IMG/VR virus record: IMGVR_UViG_3300020205_001593
Span: 1-32,201 of that record
Source: a virus
Length of the DNA: 32,201 bases
Strand: one strand, 5' to 3'
In this document: one piece after another, positions 19,590 through 28,398 of the stretch
How the letters are laid out: every line of letters begins with the position of its first letter
Numbering within the stretch: position 1 is the first letter of the stretch
Made by a program: the position numbers and the translations under genes
The notes under the pieces: generated by a model
Databases searched by the model: none
Seen by the model: the letters and a program-made list of their open reading frames with translations, nothing else
Told to the model about the DNA's origin: nothing

Positions 19590-21764
19590 ATGGCTAACTT
19601 TCTAAAGTCCCTCTTTGTTAAAGGGATTGAAATTGATCCTGCTGGGGCTACAAGTACCCAGGTATTGTCGTACAACGGCACCAAGTTTGTCCCAGCCGCT
19701 GCTAGTGGTGGTGGTGGTGGTGGTGGTGCTTCAACCCTAGATGACCTCACTGATGTCGTTATTACATCACCAGCAGAGTTCCAAACTCTTGAATATAATG
19801 GTACTAACTGGGTTAATACTTATGCATCAGTAGTTACATATGTCCGTAATGCTGAAGCAACCACCCTTACAACTGGTACTTGCGTCTATTTGTTTGGCGC
19901 AACAGGTGACCACGCCACAGTTAAACGAGCAGATCATAATAGTGATGCCACCTCATCCAAGACTATTGGTGTTGTTGGTGCAAACATTACTGCTAGCAAT
20001 AATGGACCTATTGTTACCCGTGGCTATGTAGACGGTATTGACTTATCAACGGGGTACACCGCTGGAGATGTGCTGTGGTTGGGCGAGGCTGGTGCATTTA
20101 CCACTACCAAGCCAACTGCTCCAGACCACTTGGTATTCATCGGTGTAGTAGTTCGTGCAACTAACAACGGCATTATCTATGTTGCTACCCAAAACGGTTA
20201 CGAACTTGATGAACTTCACAATGTAAGTCTGCCCTCGCCTGCTTCTGGTGACTTTTTAAAGTACAACGGCTCATTATGGGTTGCTGATGCTATTGACCTT
20301 GGTACTGATACTACTGGTAACTACATGTCGGGCATTTCTGGAACAAGTCCTGTATCTGTGGCACATACTGCTGGTGAAGGTTCGTCGGCTACCGTTTCTC
20401 TGGCGGCAAACTACGGAGACACCCTTAATCCATACGCTTCCAAGACTGCAAACTATGTTTTAGCGGCTCCCACTGGCACTGCTGGAGTTCCTACATTTAG
20501 AGCAATTGTTGCTGCCGATATCCCTACACTTAATCAGAACACTACAGGTACTGCCGCTACTGTTACTGGTGCTGCCCAAACAGCAATTACTTCTGTAGGT
20601 ACTTTAACTGGATTAACTGTTGCGGCTTCTAGTGGTACTGTTATGCAAATTACCAATACTGGTACAGGCAACTCTTTCCTTGTTGAAGACCAAGTTAATC
20701 CTGATTCGTCGCCCTTTGTTATTGACGCAAATGGTAATGTCGGCATTGGAAAAACAACTCCAGCAGTCTTATTGGATGTTAATGGTCAAGTCGTAATTCG
20801 TGGCGGAGCATTAACAGACGGTATTTCGCTTACTAGTAATGGTAATGGTAGTGGTAATTTTGTTGTCACTTTTCAACCCACTACTTTGACTGCTAGTCGT
20901 TTGGTAACTTTGCCTGATGTTGCTGGGACAATGCTTACCACAGGCAACTTGTCCAGCATTACTTCTGTAGGTACTTTAACTGGATTAACTGTTGATGGGT
21001 CCACTTCTCCGTCTTTAACTATTGGAAACGATACATATACTAATTATGGTGGCATTAGGGGTAACAAGGGTTATTTACTTGTAGGCAATGATGTTGCCGA
21101 TCCTATAATGTATTTACGCACAAGCACAGCAGGCGTAGTTAGTATCGGAGCAAACAATAGCGACACGCTACAGGTTGGTAATGCAACTACAACATTAAAT
21201 GGTACTTTGACTGCTACAGGTGGAATTACAGCATCGTATATAAAACTTAGTTCTTCTGCTTTAGACTCAACTACCAACTGGGGTTATACAGCACCTGGAA
21301 ACATTAGAACATACTGCGCGTATGGAACAGGTATGGGTTGGTTGTCAAATGGTTCAACAGGACCTTCGGGGTTTACACCAAACGCTCATGCAACATTTAT
21401 GGCGGGTGCTACCGTATCTGGAGATATTCGTTCCAACGCAATCAACACCACCTCCTACAGTACATCATCCGACTATCGCCTAAAAGAAAACATTACCGAA
21501 ATTAACGATGCAATTGAGCGTATTAGGCGACTGCGACCCGTTAATTTTCAATTCAAAGACCCAAATAATGACATTTTCTATGATGGGTTTTTGGCACATG
21601 AGGTACAAGAAGTTATTGAATATGCTGTTGGCGGTGCAAAGGATGCTGTCACCGCAGACGGTGATATTATTCCGCAAATGATAGATATGTCAACGATGGT
21701 AGGGTTACTCACGGCGGGCATAAAAGAGTTAGACGCACGCTTAGCGCAGTTAGAAACAATCTAG
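19590..21764 (+). CDS. Tail fibre/spike with C-terminal S74 chaperone domain (724 aa)
   Basis: A 724-residue fibre. It begins MANFLKSLFVKGIEIDP, then a poly-Gly hinge (GGGGGGG, ~38-44), a beta domain, and a long repetitive shaft with SVGTLTGLTV modules. The C-terminus (from ~627: SDYRLKENI, then INDAIERIRRLRPVNFQF, FLAHEVQEVIEYAVGG and a final trimeric coiled coil KELDARLAQLE) is an intramolecular chaperone of the peptidase S74 family. In that family a Ser/Lys pair cleaves the domain off after trimer assembly; S and K are present in SDYRLKE. AAGGA precedes the ATG. A 37-bp exact repeat (20586-20622 and 20958-20994) lies in the shaft. Confidence 0.9.
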   Translation: MANFLKSLFVKGIEIDPAGATSTQVLSYNGTKFVPAAASGGGGGGGASTLDDLTDVVITSPAEFQTLEYNGTNWVNTYASVVTYVRNAEATTLTTGTCVYLFGATGDHATVKRADHNSDATSSKTIGVVGANITASNNGPIVTRGYVDGIDLSTGYTAGDVLWLGEAGAFTTTKPTAPDHLVFIGVVVRATNNGIIYVATQNGYELDELHNVSLPSPASGDFLKYNGSLWVADAIDLGTDTTGNYMSGISGTSPVSVAHTAGEGSSATVSLAANYGDTLNPYASKTANYVLAAPTGTAGVPTFRAIVAADIPTLNQNTTGTAATVTGAAQTAITSVGTLTGLTVAASSGTVMQITNTGTGNSFLVEDQVNPDSSPFVIDANGNVGIGKTTPAVLLDVNGQVVIRGGALTDGISLTSNGNGSGNFVVTFQPTTLTASRLVTLPDVAGTMLTTGNLSSITSVGTLTGLTVDGSTSPSLTIGNDTYTNYGGIRGNKGYLLVGNDVADPIMYLRTSTAGVVSIGANNSDTLQVGNATTTLNGTLTATGGITASYIKLSSSALDSTTNWGYTAPGNIRTYCAYGTGMGWLSNGSTGPSGFTPNAHATFMAGATVSGDIRSNAINTTSYSTSSDYRLKENITEINDAIERIRRLRPVNFQFKDPNNDIFYDGFLAHEVQEVIEYAVGGAKDAVTADGDIIPQMIDMSTMVGLLTAGIKELDARLAQLETI
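20586..20622 (+). repeat. 37-bp direct repeat in fibre shaft, copy 1
   Basis: Identical to 20958-20994. It encodes the ITSVGTLTGLTV module of the fibre shaft and could mediate recombination that shortens, lengthens or swaps the shaft. Confidence 0.85.
20958..20994 (+). repeat. 37-bp direct repeat in fibre shaft, copy 2
   Basis: Second exact copy, 372 bp downstream of the first and in the same reading frame (372 is divisible by 3), so recombination between them would keep the protein in frame. Confidence 0.85.
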
Positions 21765-21800
21765 TAATATTTTACAAACCAAACAACAAGGAGAATAGTA

Positions 21801-21959
21801 ATGTCCAATGTACAAATAGATATCAATAAGGTAATTGAAAGCCTTACCTCTACCATCTCACAGCAGGCCCAGCGTATAGCAGTCTTAGAGGCTACAATTG
21901 ACGCTATTCAGAAGGGACAAGACAGTGCCGAGGAACGACTTAATACAAGTACGGAGTGA
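21801..21959 (+). CDS. Small coiled-coil protein overlapping fibre gene start (52 aa)
   Basis: A 52-residue protein with a clear AAGGAG and ATG. VIESLTSTISQQAQRIAVLE continues as a heptad coiled coil. Its 3' end overlaps the start of the next fibre gene by 35 bases in another frame. Length, coiled coil and position suggest an assembly helper or small structural partner of the fibres. No family name recognised. Confidence 0.72.
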   Translation: MSNVQIDINKVIESLTSTISQQAQRIAVLEATIDAIQKGQDSAEERLNTSTE

Positions 21960-23574
21960 CACCTCCTCTAACTGGACCTCAGTAAACCCTACTCTCGCCA
22001 CTGGTGAGATAGGGTTTGAGAGCAATACTGGTAAGTTCAAAATAGGTACTGGCTCTACCGTGTGGTCTAGTCTTCCCTATACTTCTGACACAGCGGGTAG
22101 TGCTACAACAGCGGGTAGTGCTACAACAGCGGGTAGTGCTACAACAGCGGGTACTGTCACAACTGCTGCTCAACCAGCAATTACTTCTGCCGTAAACCTT
22201 ACTTCTGTAGGTACGCTCTCGGCTTTAGATGTTACGGGTGTCTTTGAAGTAAGCCCCACAAACCACACCTTATTCGTTAGTGGAAACCGTGTCGGTATTC
22301 GTAACGCTGCCCCCACAACCCCACTTGATGTTACTGGAACTGTAACTGCAACCTTATTTAGCGGATCAGGGGCAAGCCTCACTTCTATTCCCAACTCTGC
22401 CACTACCGCTACTTCTTCAAATGTGTCACCATACGGCACAATAGTTGCCCGCAATTCAAGCGGAGATTTTAGTGCAGGAACAATTACCGCTTCGTTGTCG
22501 GGTAATGCTACATCGGCGGGTTCTGTACCTGCAAGTGGTATAACAGGTCAGACTGGTATGTGGACAAGTGCTAACAGGCCAGGACCTCATCGTTTGTACA
22601 GAAACGATGGTGACTCTGATTATAATGTTCAGACATACTTTACGGCGGGTTCTAAATGGCGCTTATACGGGTACAACGGTGCCACTCCACATGCGGATAC
22701 ACATGTTGGTTATGCAGATAGGGCGGATACGGCAGATTCTTGGACTACTGCCCGAACAATTTCCCTTACTAACGATATAACTGGGTCAGATTCTATTAAT
22801 GGTTCTGGGAACATTTCTATAAGCGCTACAATTGGTAATGGGAAAATTACTGCTGCAATGATTGCTACTAATGCAGTTACTGCTAGTAAGATTGCCAGCG
22901 GCGCAATAACAAATAGCGAAGTTAGCGGTACTGCTGCTATTGCGCTGTCCAAGTTAGCAACTACGGGAACACTACAGGCGGATTACCTTATAGGTAATGG
23001 TACATATGTATCAGGACTTAGCGCCTCCGCTCTAACTTCTGGTACTGTTCCTTCAGCACGCATCAGCGGTGGTTACAACGGAATTACTGATGTTGGAACA
23101 TTAACAAGTGGTCTTAGTGTGACAGGAGCAATTAATGCTTCTAGTGCTATAACTATTACTGGCGCAGGTGAAGAGTTTAGAGCAGTTGGGCCTAGCACAG
23201 GTTCAGGGTACGCCGCAGAATGGGTTGGGATTGGGTCATATTGGTATCTTTACAGAGACACCTCAACGCGCGTTGATAAAGAGAATATACAACCATTAAA
23301 TGGGATAATTAATCCAAGCATGATTGACGATATTGCTATCAGTTTATGGAACAGAAAAACTGCCGTTGGCATCCCAGAAATTGGTCCAATGGCAGAAGAT
23401 ATGGATGATATTTCACCATTCTTATCAACACGAGGATTGGATTGGGATGAGAACGGCGAACCCTTTGCAACTCCACCAAATGGTATTAACCAGAAAGCAT
23501 GGCTGAGTCTGTTAACAATAGGTATGCAAGACATTCGGCAACGGTTAGCAAAGTTAGAGAACCCAGATGTTTAG
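21925..23574 (+). CDS. Second tail fibre with variant S74-like C-terminus (549 aa)
   Basis: A 549-residue fibre from the GTG at 21925, with AAGGGA 8 bases upstream. The first residues (VPRNDLIQVRSDTSSNWTSV) followed by LATGEIGFESNTGKFKIGTG are the standard fibre head. Next come four 6-residue TAGSAT-type repeats, a shaft, and a C-terminal domain from ~447 (STRVDKENI). There S and K keep the S74-like spacing, but the remainder (IGPMAEDMDDISPFLSTRGL) is a distinct variant. A final helix, MQDIRQRLAKLE, should trimerise. An upstream TTG at 21898 is less likely. Its stop overlaps the next gene by 8 bases. Confidence 0.85.
   Translation: MPRNDLIQVRSDTSSNWTSVNPTLATGEIGFESNTGKFKIGTGSTVWSSLPYTSDTAGSATTAGSATTAGSATTAGTVTTAAQPAITSAVNLTSVGTLSALDVTGVFEVSPTNHTLFVSGNRVGIRNAAPTTPLDVTGTVTATLFSGSGASLTSIPNSATTATSSNVSPYGTIVARNSSGDFSAGTITASLSGNATSAGSVPASGITGQTGMWTSANRPGPHRLYRNDGDSDYNVQTYFTAGSKWRLYGYNGATPHADTHVGYADRADTADSWTTARTISLTNDITGSDSINGSGNISISATIGNGKITAAMIATNAVTASKIASGAITNSEVSGTAAIALSKLATTGTLQADYLIGNGTYVSGLSASALTSGTVPSARISGGYNGITDVGTLTSGLSVTGAINASSAITITGAGEEFRAVGPSTGSGYAAEWVGIGSYWYLYRDTSTRVDKENIQPLNGIINPSMIDDIAISLWNRKTAVGIPEIGPMAEDMDDISPFLSTRGLDWDENGEPFATPPNGINQKAWLSLLTIGMQDIRQRLAKLENPDV
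22093..22164 (+). repeat. 18-bp tandem repeat in fibre gene (four units)
   Basis: Units GCGGGTAGTGCTACAACA at 22093, 22111 and 22129 are identical; a fourth at 22147 is degenerate. They encode six residues each (AGSATT register). Copy number could vary without shifting the frame. Confidence 0.85.
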
Positions 23575-23827
23575 TCCAGGCGGTAAAGTTTATCGGGCTA
23601 TTGTTAAATCGTCTAATAGCACCACTGGCGAGATTTATGTGTCATTACCTCATGTTATGGGTGAAACTAGTTATTTACCACTTTCTTATGTAGATCGTAA
23701 GGCAATTAATGGCGTCTGGTCCGTACCCACTCCTGGTGATATGCTTATTGTTACAAGCGACGACGACCAGTTTTCTAATGTATTCTGGTTAAAGACAACT
23801 ACTGGCACACACGGTGGGTCAGCCTAA
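23567..23827 (+). CDS. Baseplate/tail-spike OB-fold protein candidate (86 aa)
   Basis: An 86-residue all-beta protein: KVYRAIVKSSNSTTGEIYVS, a loop, then VWSVPTPGDMLIVTSDDDQF and NVFWLKTT. The P-x-P-G-D-x-V/L-x-V pattern after a set of strands is typical of the OB-fold domain of phage baseplate hub or spike proteins (gp5/gpV-like). It sits between fibre and endolysin genes. Start overlaps the fibre stop. Assignment is by pattern only. Confidence 0.6.
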   Translation: MFSPGGKVYRAIVKSSNSTTGEIYVSLPHVMGETSYLPLSYVDRKAINGVWSVPTPGDMLIVTSDDDQFSNVFWLKTTTGTHGGSA

Positions 23828-23838
23828 AGGAGACATTC

Positions 23839-24609
23839 ATGAATTATCCATTTATTCAATTGGTAGTACCAACACCTCTCAAGCAGTTTAAAAATGGGCA
23901 ACTGCCAGCCAATGTGTTAGCACCAGTCGCTACTGGCGGCAAGATGTACTCTGAGGCAGCAAAGCACTTTAACGCTCTGTACGCCGCCGCTAAAACTGCT
24001 GGCTTCAAACTAAGAAATGTCGGTGATTACCGTTCATTTGATAGCCAAGTGGCTATGTTTAATGATCGCTATGTGCTCACTGATCAAGGCGCAGGAGTTA
24101 CCCGACAGTATCAAGGTAAGACTTGGTACTTGAAGAAGGGTAAGGCTCCATCGGCAGCACCAGACCCAACAGGACTCAAGGGTTCTAACCACGGTTGGGG
24201 ACTCGCAATGGACCTTGGTTATGAGAATGCTGGAAAACTTACATCTATGGGTGGAAAGTGCTTAGAGTGGATGTGTGCCAATGCGCCCACATATGGCTTC
24301 TACCTACAAGGTTCTGACCCTAAGTCCAAGGAGTTTGAGGCATGGCACTGGCAGTACGCCTTAGGTGATAAGACCCCAAGTGAGGCACCAGCACCAGCAC
24401 CCCTACTTAAGTTTGACTATCCAGGAACACCCGTTAAGCAGGGTGCAAAGGGTGATGTGGTTAAGTTGGTACAGGCAATTCTTGGCGTAGCAACCACTGG
24501 TGAGTTTGACGCTAAGACCCATGAACTTGTCCGCACATGGCAGAAGTCTAAGGGACTTACCTACGATGGTGTCGTTGATCAAGCGACATGGAAAACCATG
24601 TTCGGCTGA
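23839..24609 (+). CDS. Endolysin: M15 (VanY-type) peptidase with peptidoglycan-binding domain
   Basis: A 256-residue lysin. Residues ~35-180 form an M15B/VanY-like zinc peptidase: YRSFDSQVAMF (64-74), SNHGWGLAMDLGY (116-128, H118 and D125 as zinc ligands) and EAWHWQY (168-173, catalytic E168 and ligand H170). After a Pro/Ala linker, residues ~198-256 are a peptidoglycan-binding domain of the PF01471 type (VKQGAKGDVVKLVQAIL and WQKSKGLTYDGVVDQATWKT). It would cleave D-Ala-containing peptide bonds in host cell wall. No signal peptide, so it needs a holin for release. AAAGGAG precedes the ATG. Confidence 0.93.
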   Translation: MNYPFIQLVVPTPLKQFKNGQLPANVLAPVATGGKMYSEAAKHFNALYAAAKTAGFKLRNVGDYRSFDSQVAMFNDRYVLTDQGAGVTRQYQGKTWYLKKGKAPSAAPDPTGLKGSNHGWGLAMDLGYENAGKLTSMGGKCLEWMCANAPTYGFYLQGSDPKSKEFEAWHWQYALGDKTPSEAPAPAPLLKFDYPGTPVKQGAKGDVVKLVQAILGVATTGEFDAKTHELVRTWQKSKGLTYDGVVDQATWKTMFG

Positions 24610-24615
24610 TAAATA

Positions 24616-25218
24616 GTGGCATCAAGAAAACCAGGACTGGGTCCCGCCGCACAAGGGGTATGGGACAGATTAGAACAAGGTAAAAAAGACGGTGGCTCTA
24701 CGGGTCGTATTGACCCGACCACGGGCGCCCGTCTCCCACCCACAAACCTCTATGCGGGTATAAATGAAGTCATACCTAGCGGTGATGACTTTGGCGTCTA
24801 TTGGGTACAGCCCGTAGACCAGTACTACATGGGTCCGACTAAGAGTTCCTGCGTCGTTGCCCATGTCTTTATACCAGTCTCCACGCGTGATGAGGCATCA
24901 CAAAATGAAATGTCTGTCACTAACAGCAAGGGATCACAAACATTTGAAGAAAATGTTGATGAAGGTTTAAGCGTCCTCTCTAAACAATTCTCTAAAATAC
25001 GCAAGACTGACCGAACTAACCTAGGTAACTCTCACATTATCTTTGGTTATGCATATGTGATGTTCCGTAACCGCGCTGGTGCTACCAGCGGTGTCTATAA
25101 ATACGGACCAATGACATTGGATGTTTACCGCAGTTACCGTGAGTACAGTTCTAAAGGTAAGGGCATTAAACAAATTCTTGAGCCATTTGGTTACAGTAAG
25201 AGTAATTGGCCCGTCTAA
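24616..25218 (+). CDS. Unknown protein with KTSC-like end (200 aa)
   Basis: A 200-residue protein starting at GTG (weak ribosome site; six bases after the endolysin stop). The N-terminal half is polar with Gly/Pro loops and beta strands (FGVYWVQPVDQYYMGP; SCVVAHVFIPVS). The C-terminal GVYKYGPMTLDVYRSYREYS followed by SKGKGIKQIL resembles the short KTSC motif found at the end of various phage proteins. Function unknown; it may be structural or a lysis accessory. Confidence 0.75.
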   Translation: MASRKPGLGPAAQGVWDRLEQGKKDGGSTGRIDPTTGARLPPTNLYAGINEVIPSGDDFGVYWVQPVDQYYMGPTKSSCVVAHVFIPVSTRDEASQNEMSVTNSKGSQTFEENVDEGLSVLSKQFSKIRKTDRTNLGNSHIIFGYAYVMFRNRAGATSGVYKYGPMTLDVYRSYREYSSKGKGIKQILEPFGYSKSNWPV

Positions 25219-25233
25219 CAATAAGGAATTACA

Positions 25234-25641
25234 ATGAGAGCATTTCTAGCCATTTCAGTATGGCTGGCATCAGTTGTTTGGTTAGTCATAAATCTGTATC
25301 ACATGGACTCAATGATTATCACAGCGTTAATTATTAACGGTATATTGTCATACTTACTGTTCAGAGATACCCTGAATGCTGTCCAAGCGGTGGGACCCGT
25401 GTACTGGATATACAGGGATATAGTGCACCCTAATACGCCGCTCATTGCTTGGGGATACATGCGCCAGACATCTGCTCCTTGGCGCGTTGGTAAGGGGATA
25501 CAAATAAAAGTTAGGAAACATACCTTTCAAATTGGTATTTCTAGGGTAGGTTTTAAGATGTCTGATGAAGAGGGCCTGATGAGCGCTGTTCAGGGTCGTT
25601 ACCTTAAACTTAAGGCAAATGAAATTGGAGACTGGAAATGA
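25234..25641 (+). CDS. Membrane protein with two N-terminal helices (135 aa)
   Basis: A 135-residue protein. Residues ~3-21 (AFLAISVWLASVVWLVINL) and ~28-43 (IITALIINGILSYLLF) are hydrophobic helices. A ~90-residue cytoplasmic or periplasmic domain with basic strands follows (IQIKVRKHTFQIGISRVGFK). AAGGA precedes the ATG. It overlaps the next gene by ATGA. Could be a lysis or superinfection factor; no family recognised. Confidence 0.72.
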   Translation: MRAFLAISVWLASVVWLVINLYHMDSMIITALIINGILSYLLFRDTLNAVQAVGPVYWIYRDIVHPNTPLIAWGYMRQTSAPWRVGKGIQIKVRKHTFQIGISRVGFKMSDEEGLMSAVQGRYLKLKANEIGDWK

Positions 25642-25859
25642 TTAGACGCAAACCTAAGACTGATCTCCCAAAGATTGCCCGACTTCAAAAGATGTCTAAG
25701 GGTGAACTAGCCACATGGGGAGAGCAATGCCTAATCTATTCCTGTCAGGCATTTGATAACTGGCGCTACCGAGATGGCTCTAATGCTGAGGTGCTACAAG
25801 CGGCGGAAGCGTTTCATGAGATATTAAAAGAAATTGCCTCCAGAGATATTAGTAAGTAA
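25638..25859 (+). CDS. Small helical unknown protein (73 aa)
   Basis: A 73-residue protein, basic at the N-terminus (MIRRKPKTDLPKIARLQKMS) and helical throughout (EVLQAAEAFHEILKEIASRD), with one Cys in each of two positions. The start is in an ATGA overlap with GGAGA nearby. No family recognised; the position immediately before the terminase leaves open a packaging-related role. Confidence 0.7.
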   Translation: MIRRKPKTDLPKIARLQKMSKGELATWGEQCLIYSCQAFDNWRYRDGSNAEVLQAAEAFHEILKEIASRDISK

Positions 25860-25879
25860 TACCGCCTTGCTTTTTGTTT

Positions 25880-25885
25880 TATACT
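25880..25885 (+). promoter_or_regulatory. -10 box, leaderless promoter of terminase gene
   Basis: TATACT ends 8 nt before the ATG at 25893, and there is no ribosome site. The terminase message is therefore predicted to be leaderless. Confidence 0.6.
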
Positions 25886-25892
25886 TACTCTT

Positions 25893-27467
25893 ATGAGTGA
25901 TGCATCAAATGACGATAGTTCCGAAGAAAACGACGATATCGGTGACTATCAGCAGGACGAACTAGACGAAACATCCACTGAATTCGTTGACCAACTGGTC
26001 ATGAAGTTAATCGTTTTCACAGAGGAATTCTGTAATATCACCCTGTTCCCATATCAGGTCCCGATTGCTTATCGGATCATTGAATCTGTTGTTATTGGTG
26101 ACGGTGAAGAACTAACTCTTATTGCTACCCGCCAGTCAGGTAAGTCTGAGGTTCTGTCTAATGTCATGGCATCCATGATGGTCATTCTCCCGCGCCTAGC
26201 AAAGGTCTACCCAACTTGGTTAGGTAAGTTTGAGAAGGGTTTTTGGTGCGGAGTATTTGCCCCCGTTGAGGATCAGGCTGACACCGTATTTGGTCGTATC
26301 GTTGGCAAGTTGACCAGCCAGCACGCCATGGACTTCCTGCTTGACCCTGAGATTGATGACAAGGCGTCATCAGGGGGCGCTCGCGGTAAGGGCCGCATTA
26401 TTAGCCTCAAGAATTCAGGGTCACTCTGCCGTATGCAGACATGTAACCCTAAAGCAAAAATTGAGTCTAAGACCTACCATTTCGTGATGATTGACGAGGC
26501 CCAGGAAGCCGATGAGTATGTAATTGCAAAGTCAATTAAGCCAATGTTGGCATTCAATAACGGCTCAATTGTCCTTACTGGCACGGCTAGTAGGAATAAA
26601 TCTTATTTCTATAAGATGATCCAGTTTAATAAGCGCCGAGATACAAACGCCAGACGGGGTCACAGGCAAGCACACTTTGAGTACGACTGGCGGGTGGCTT
26701 CTAAATATAACGATAACTACGGTAAGTTCATTTCTAAGGAAAAGACCCGTATTGGGGAAGACTCTGATGAGTTCCAAATGTCCTACTGCAACAAGTGGGT
26801 TTTGGAAAAGGGTATGTTTGTTACCGAGGAGCGCCTAGAGCGCCTCTACGACCCATCTATGGGCATTGTGAAGAAGTGGTGGCGTAGCCCCATTGTTATG
26901 GGTATAGATGTGGCGCGTACAAATGACTCCACCGTGGCTACCGCTGTATGGGTTGACTGGGATCACCCTGATGGTTTTGGCTTCTTTGAGCATCGCGTCC
27001 TTGACTGGCTAGAAATCAACAATGTTGAGTGGGAACAGCAATACTTTGAGATGATTGACTTTATCCGTAACTTTGATGTTTACCGAATTGGTGTGGACTC
27101 GCAGGGCGTGGGAGGGGCTGTCACCGAGCGCCTACAACTACTGCTCCCTGAGATTGAGGTTTTGGCTGTCTCGTCTGACGCCAAGACTCAGAACGAGCGT
27201 TGGGTCCATCTAACTGAATTAATGCAACGAGAGCAGTTAATTATCCCAGGACATTCCAAGGCTCGGCGCACCCGATCATGGAAGAAGTTTAACCAACAGA
27301 TGTGCGACCTTGAAAAGATTTACCGTGGACCATACCTATTAGCCGCCGCCCCTGACGAAAAAGGTGCATTTGATGACTACCCAGATTCACTAGCAATTGC
27401 TTGCAGTATGACAGCATTAGAGGTAATGCCAATGGTTGAATCATTTAACTCTCCCTTCTATAGATAA
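25893..27467 (+). CDS. terL: Terminase large subunit
   Basis: A 524-residue packaging motor and nuclease. An acidic N-terminal tail is followed by the ATPase: Walker A TRQSGKS (79-85), Walker B HFVMIDEA (196-203, D201/E202) and coupling motif VLTGTAS (227-233). The C-terminal RNase H-like nuclease shows acidic residues at MGIDVARTND (D339), IGVDSQGVGG (D402) and DDYPDSLAIA (D494/D498). Length is normal for the family. It pumps DNA into the prohead through the portal and makes the end cuts. The portal is not in this window. Its own leaderless promoter precedes it. Local GC is higher than in the flanking paralogue region. Confidence 0.97.
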   Translation: MSDASNDDSSEENDDIGDYQQDELDETSTEFVDQLVMKLIVFTEEFCNITLFPYQVPIAYRIIESVVIGDGEELTLIATRQSGKSEVLSNVMASMMVILPRLAKVYPTWLGKFEKGFWCGVFAPVEDQADTVFGRIVGKLTSQHAMDFLLDPEIDDKASSGGARGKGRIISLKNSGSLCRMQTCNPKAKIESKTYHFVMIDEAQEADEYVIAKSIKPMLAFNNGSIVLTGTASRNKSYFYKMIQFNKRRDTNARRGHRQAHFEYDWRVASKYNDNYGKFISKEKTRIGEDSDEFQMSYCNKWVLEKGMFVTEERLERLYDPSMGIVKKWWRSPIVMGIDVARTNDSTVATAVWVDWDHPDGFGFFEHRVLDWLEINNVEWEQQYFEMIDFIRNFDVYRIGVDSQGVGGAVTERLQLLLPEIEVLAVSSDAKTQNERWVHLTELMQREQLIIPGHSKARRTRSWKKFNQQMCDLEKIYRGPYLLAAAPDEKGAFDDYPDSLAIACSMTALEVMPMVESFNSPFYR

Positions 27468-27474
27468 ACTATGG

Positions 27475-27480
27475 TACGAT
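27475..27480 (+). promoter_or_regulatory. -10 box upstream of gene at 27521
   Basis: GGTACGAT followed by AAGTAG, similar to the box before 8784. The predicted leader contains AGGAGG before the ATG. Confidence 0.45.
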
Positions 27481-27520
27481 AAGTAGTACATAAACACCCC
27501 CTACTAGGAGGAATCCATAG

Positions 27521-27922
27521 ATGGCAGTTGCACCTGTTCCCATGTTTCAAGAAAAAGGCACCCCAGTGTTTGAGCGTTCCTACGCCCCAAGCATTCCAGG
27601 TAACCGCGGACCTCTTCGCTTTGAAGAAGGTATTGCAACCGATACCGATGTCCCGTACGACTTCGGCGTTGGTGCTTACGAGGATACCGCTCCGTCGCCT
27701 TTGCGACAGAACCATAACAACCCTGAGATGTTCTACAAGTACGCTGAGGAAACGATGCGCGAGCGCGCCCACATTGGGTCGTCTTCGTGGATTGAAGCCC
27801 CAAGCGTTCTTGGTGAGTTTGTGCAGGGTTCAATGGCTGGAGATTACATCCCGCAATTTGAATACTCGTACAACACGGGTGGTCACATGAACCGCCCGAA
27901 CCCCACTGTCGTTTACGACTGA
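27521..27922 (+). CDS. Unknown, possibly structural protein (133 aa)
   Basis: A 133-residue protein rich in Pro, Gly, Tyr and Asn, with few helices and no membrane segment (PVFERSYAPSIPGNRGPLRF; QFEYSYNTGGHMNRPNPTVV). A strong AGGAGG site suggests high expression. Composition and placement after the terminase suit a virion or head-completion protein, but I recognise no family. Confidence 0.72.
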   Translation: MAVAPVPMFQEKGTPVFERSYAPSIPGNRGPLRFEEGIATDTDVPYDFGVGAYEDTAPSPLRQNHNNPEMFYKYAEETMRERAHIGSSSWIEAPSVLGEFVQGSMAGDYIPQFEYSYNTGGHMNRPNPTVVYD

Positions 27923-27924
27923 TC

Positions 27925-28398
27925 ATGGGCGATGCCGAGAATTACTCGGTAACTGGCTCAGTACCGAGTAGCGCATTTGGGTCATCCCCCGAACTGTCTA
28001 GTTATCAGGCAGTTGCGGGGATGTTTCGTCGTGTCCAAAAAGGTAACGAACTAGTTACGGCACGCGCTGATGACTTTGGTCTTGTTACCAAGATTTCCAG
28101 CCCATATGTACCTAGCCCTCTTGGTGGTAAGGCAGCACTCAAGATGCCCCGCTATGCATCAGGTATGGGTGAATTCGTGCTTGACCCCATGCAGAACTTC
28201 AGGTCTGAGAAGTTAGACCTAGAGGGCCGTAAATACGGCAAATCTGTAATTGCTAACCCAGGTCAGAAGTTTGATTCTAATAAAGTGCGCCGTAAGGGTA
28301 TAACTGCTTATAACCGCTATAAGGCTAATAAGCCTTCTTATATTGGTGGTCAATTTGGTCACGCCCTGTATACCCCAGGAAAGCCTAAGGTTCTGTGA
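27925..28398 (+). CDS. Unknown basic protein (157 aa)
   Basis: A 157-residue protein. The first third is Ser/Gly-rich (NYSVTGSVPSSAFGSSPELS). The rest is basic with KVRRKGITAYNRYKANKPSY and ends in a Gly/Lys stretch (IGGQFGHALYTPGKPKVL). No ribosome site is obvious, and it begins two bases after the previous stop, so translation is probably coupled. No family recognised; its neighbours suggest a virion-associated role. Confidence 0.72.
   Translation: MGDAENYSVTGSVPSSAFGSSPELSSYQAVAGMFRRVQKGNELVTARADDFGLVTKISSPYVPSPLGGKAALKMPRYASGMGEFVLDPMQNFRSEKLDLEGRKYGKSVIANPGQKFDSNKVRRKGITAYNRYKANKPSYIGGQFGHALYTPGKPKVL

Noticed and set aside
22093-22164. Short tandem repeat considered as a CRISPR array
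   Set aside because: Units are 18 bp, contiguous with no spacers and in frame within a fibre gene.
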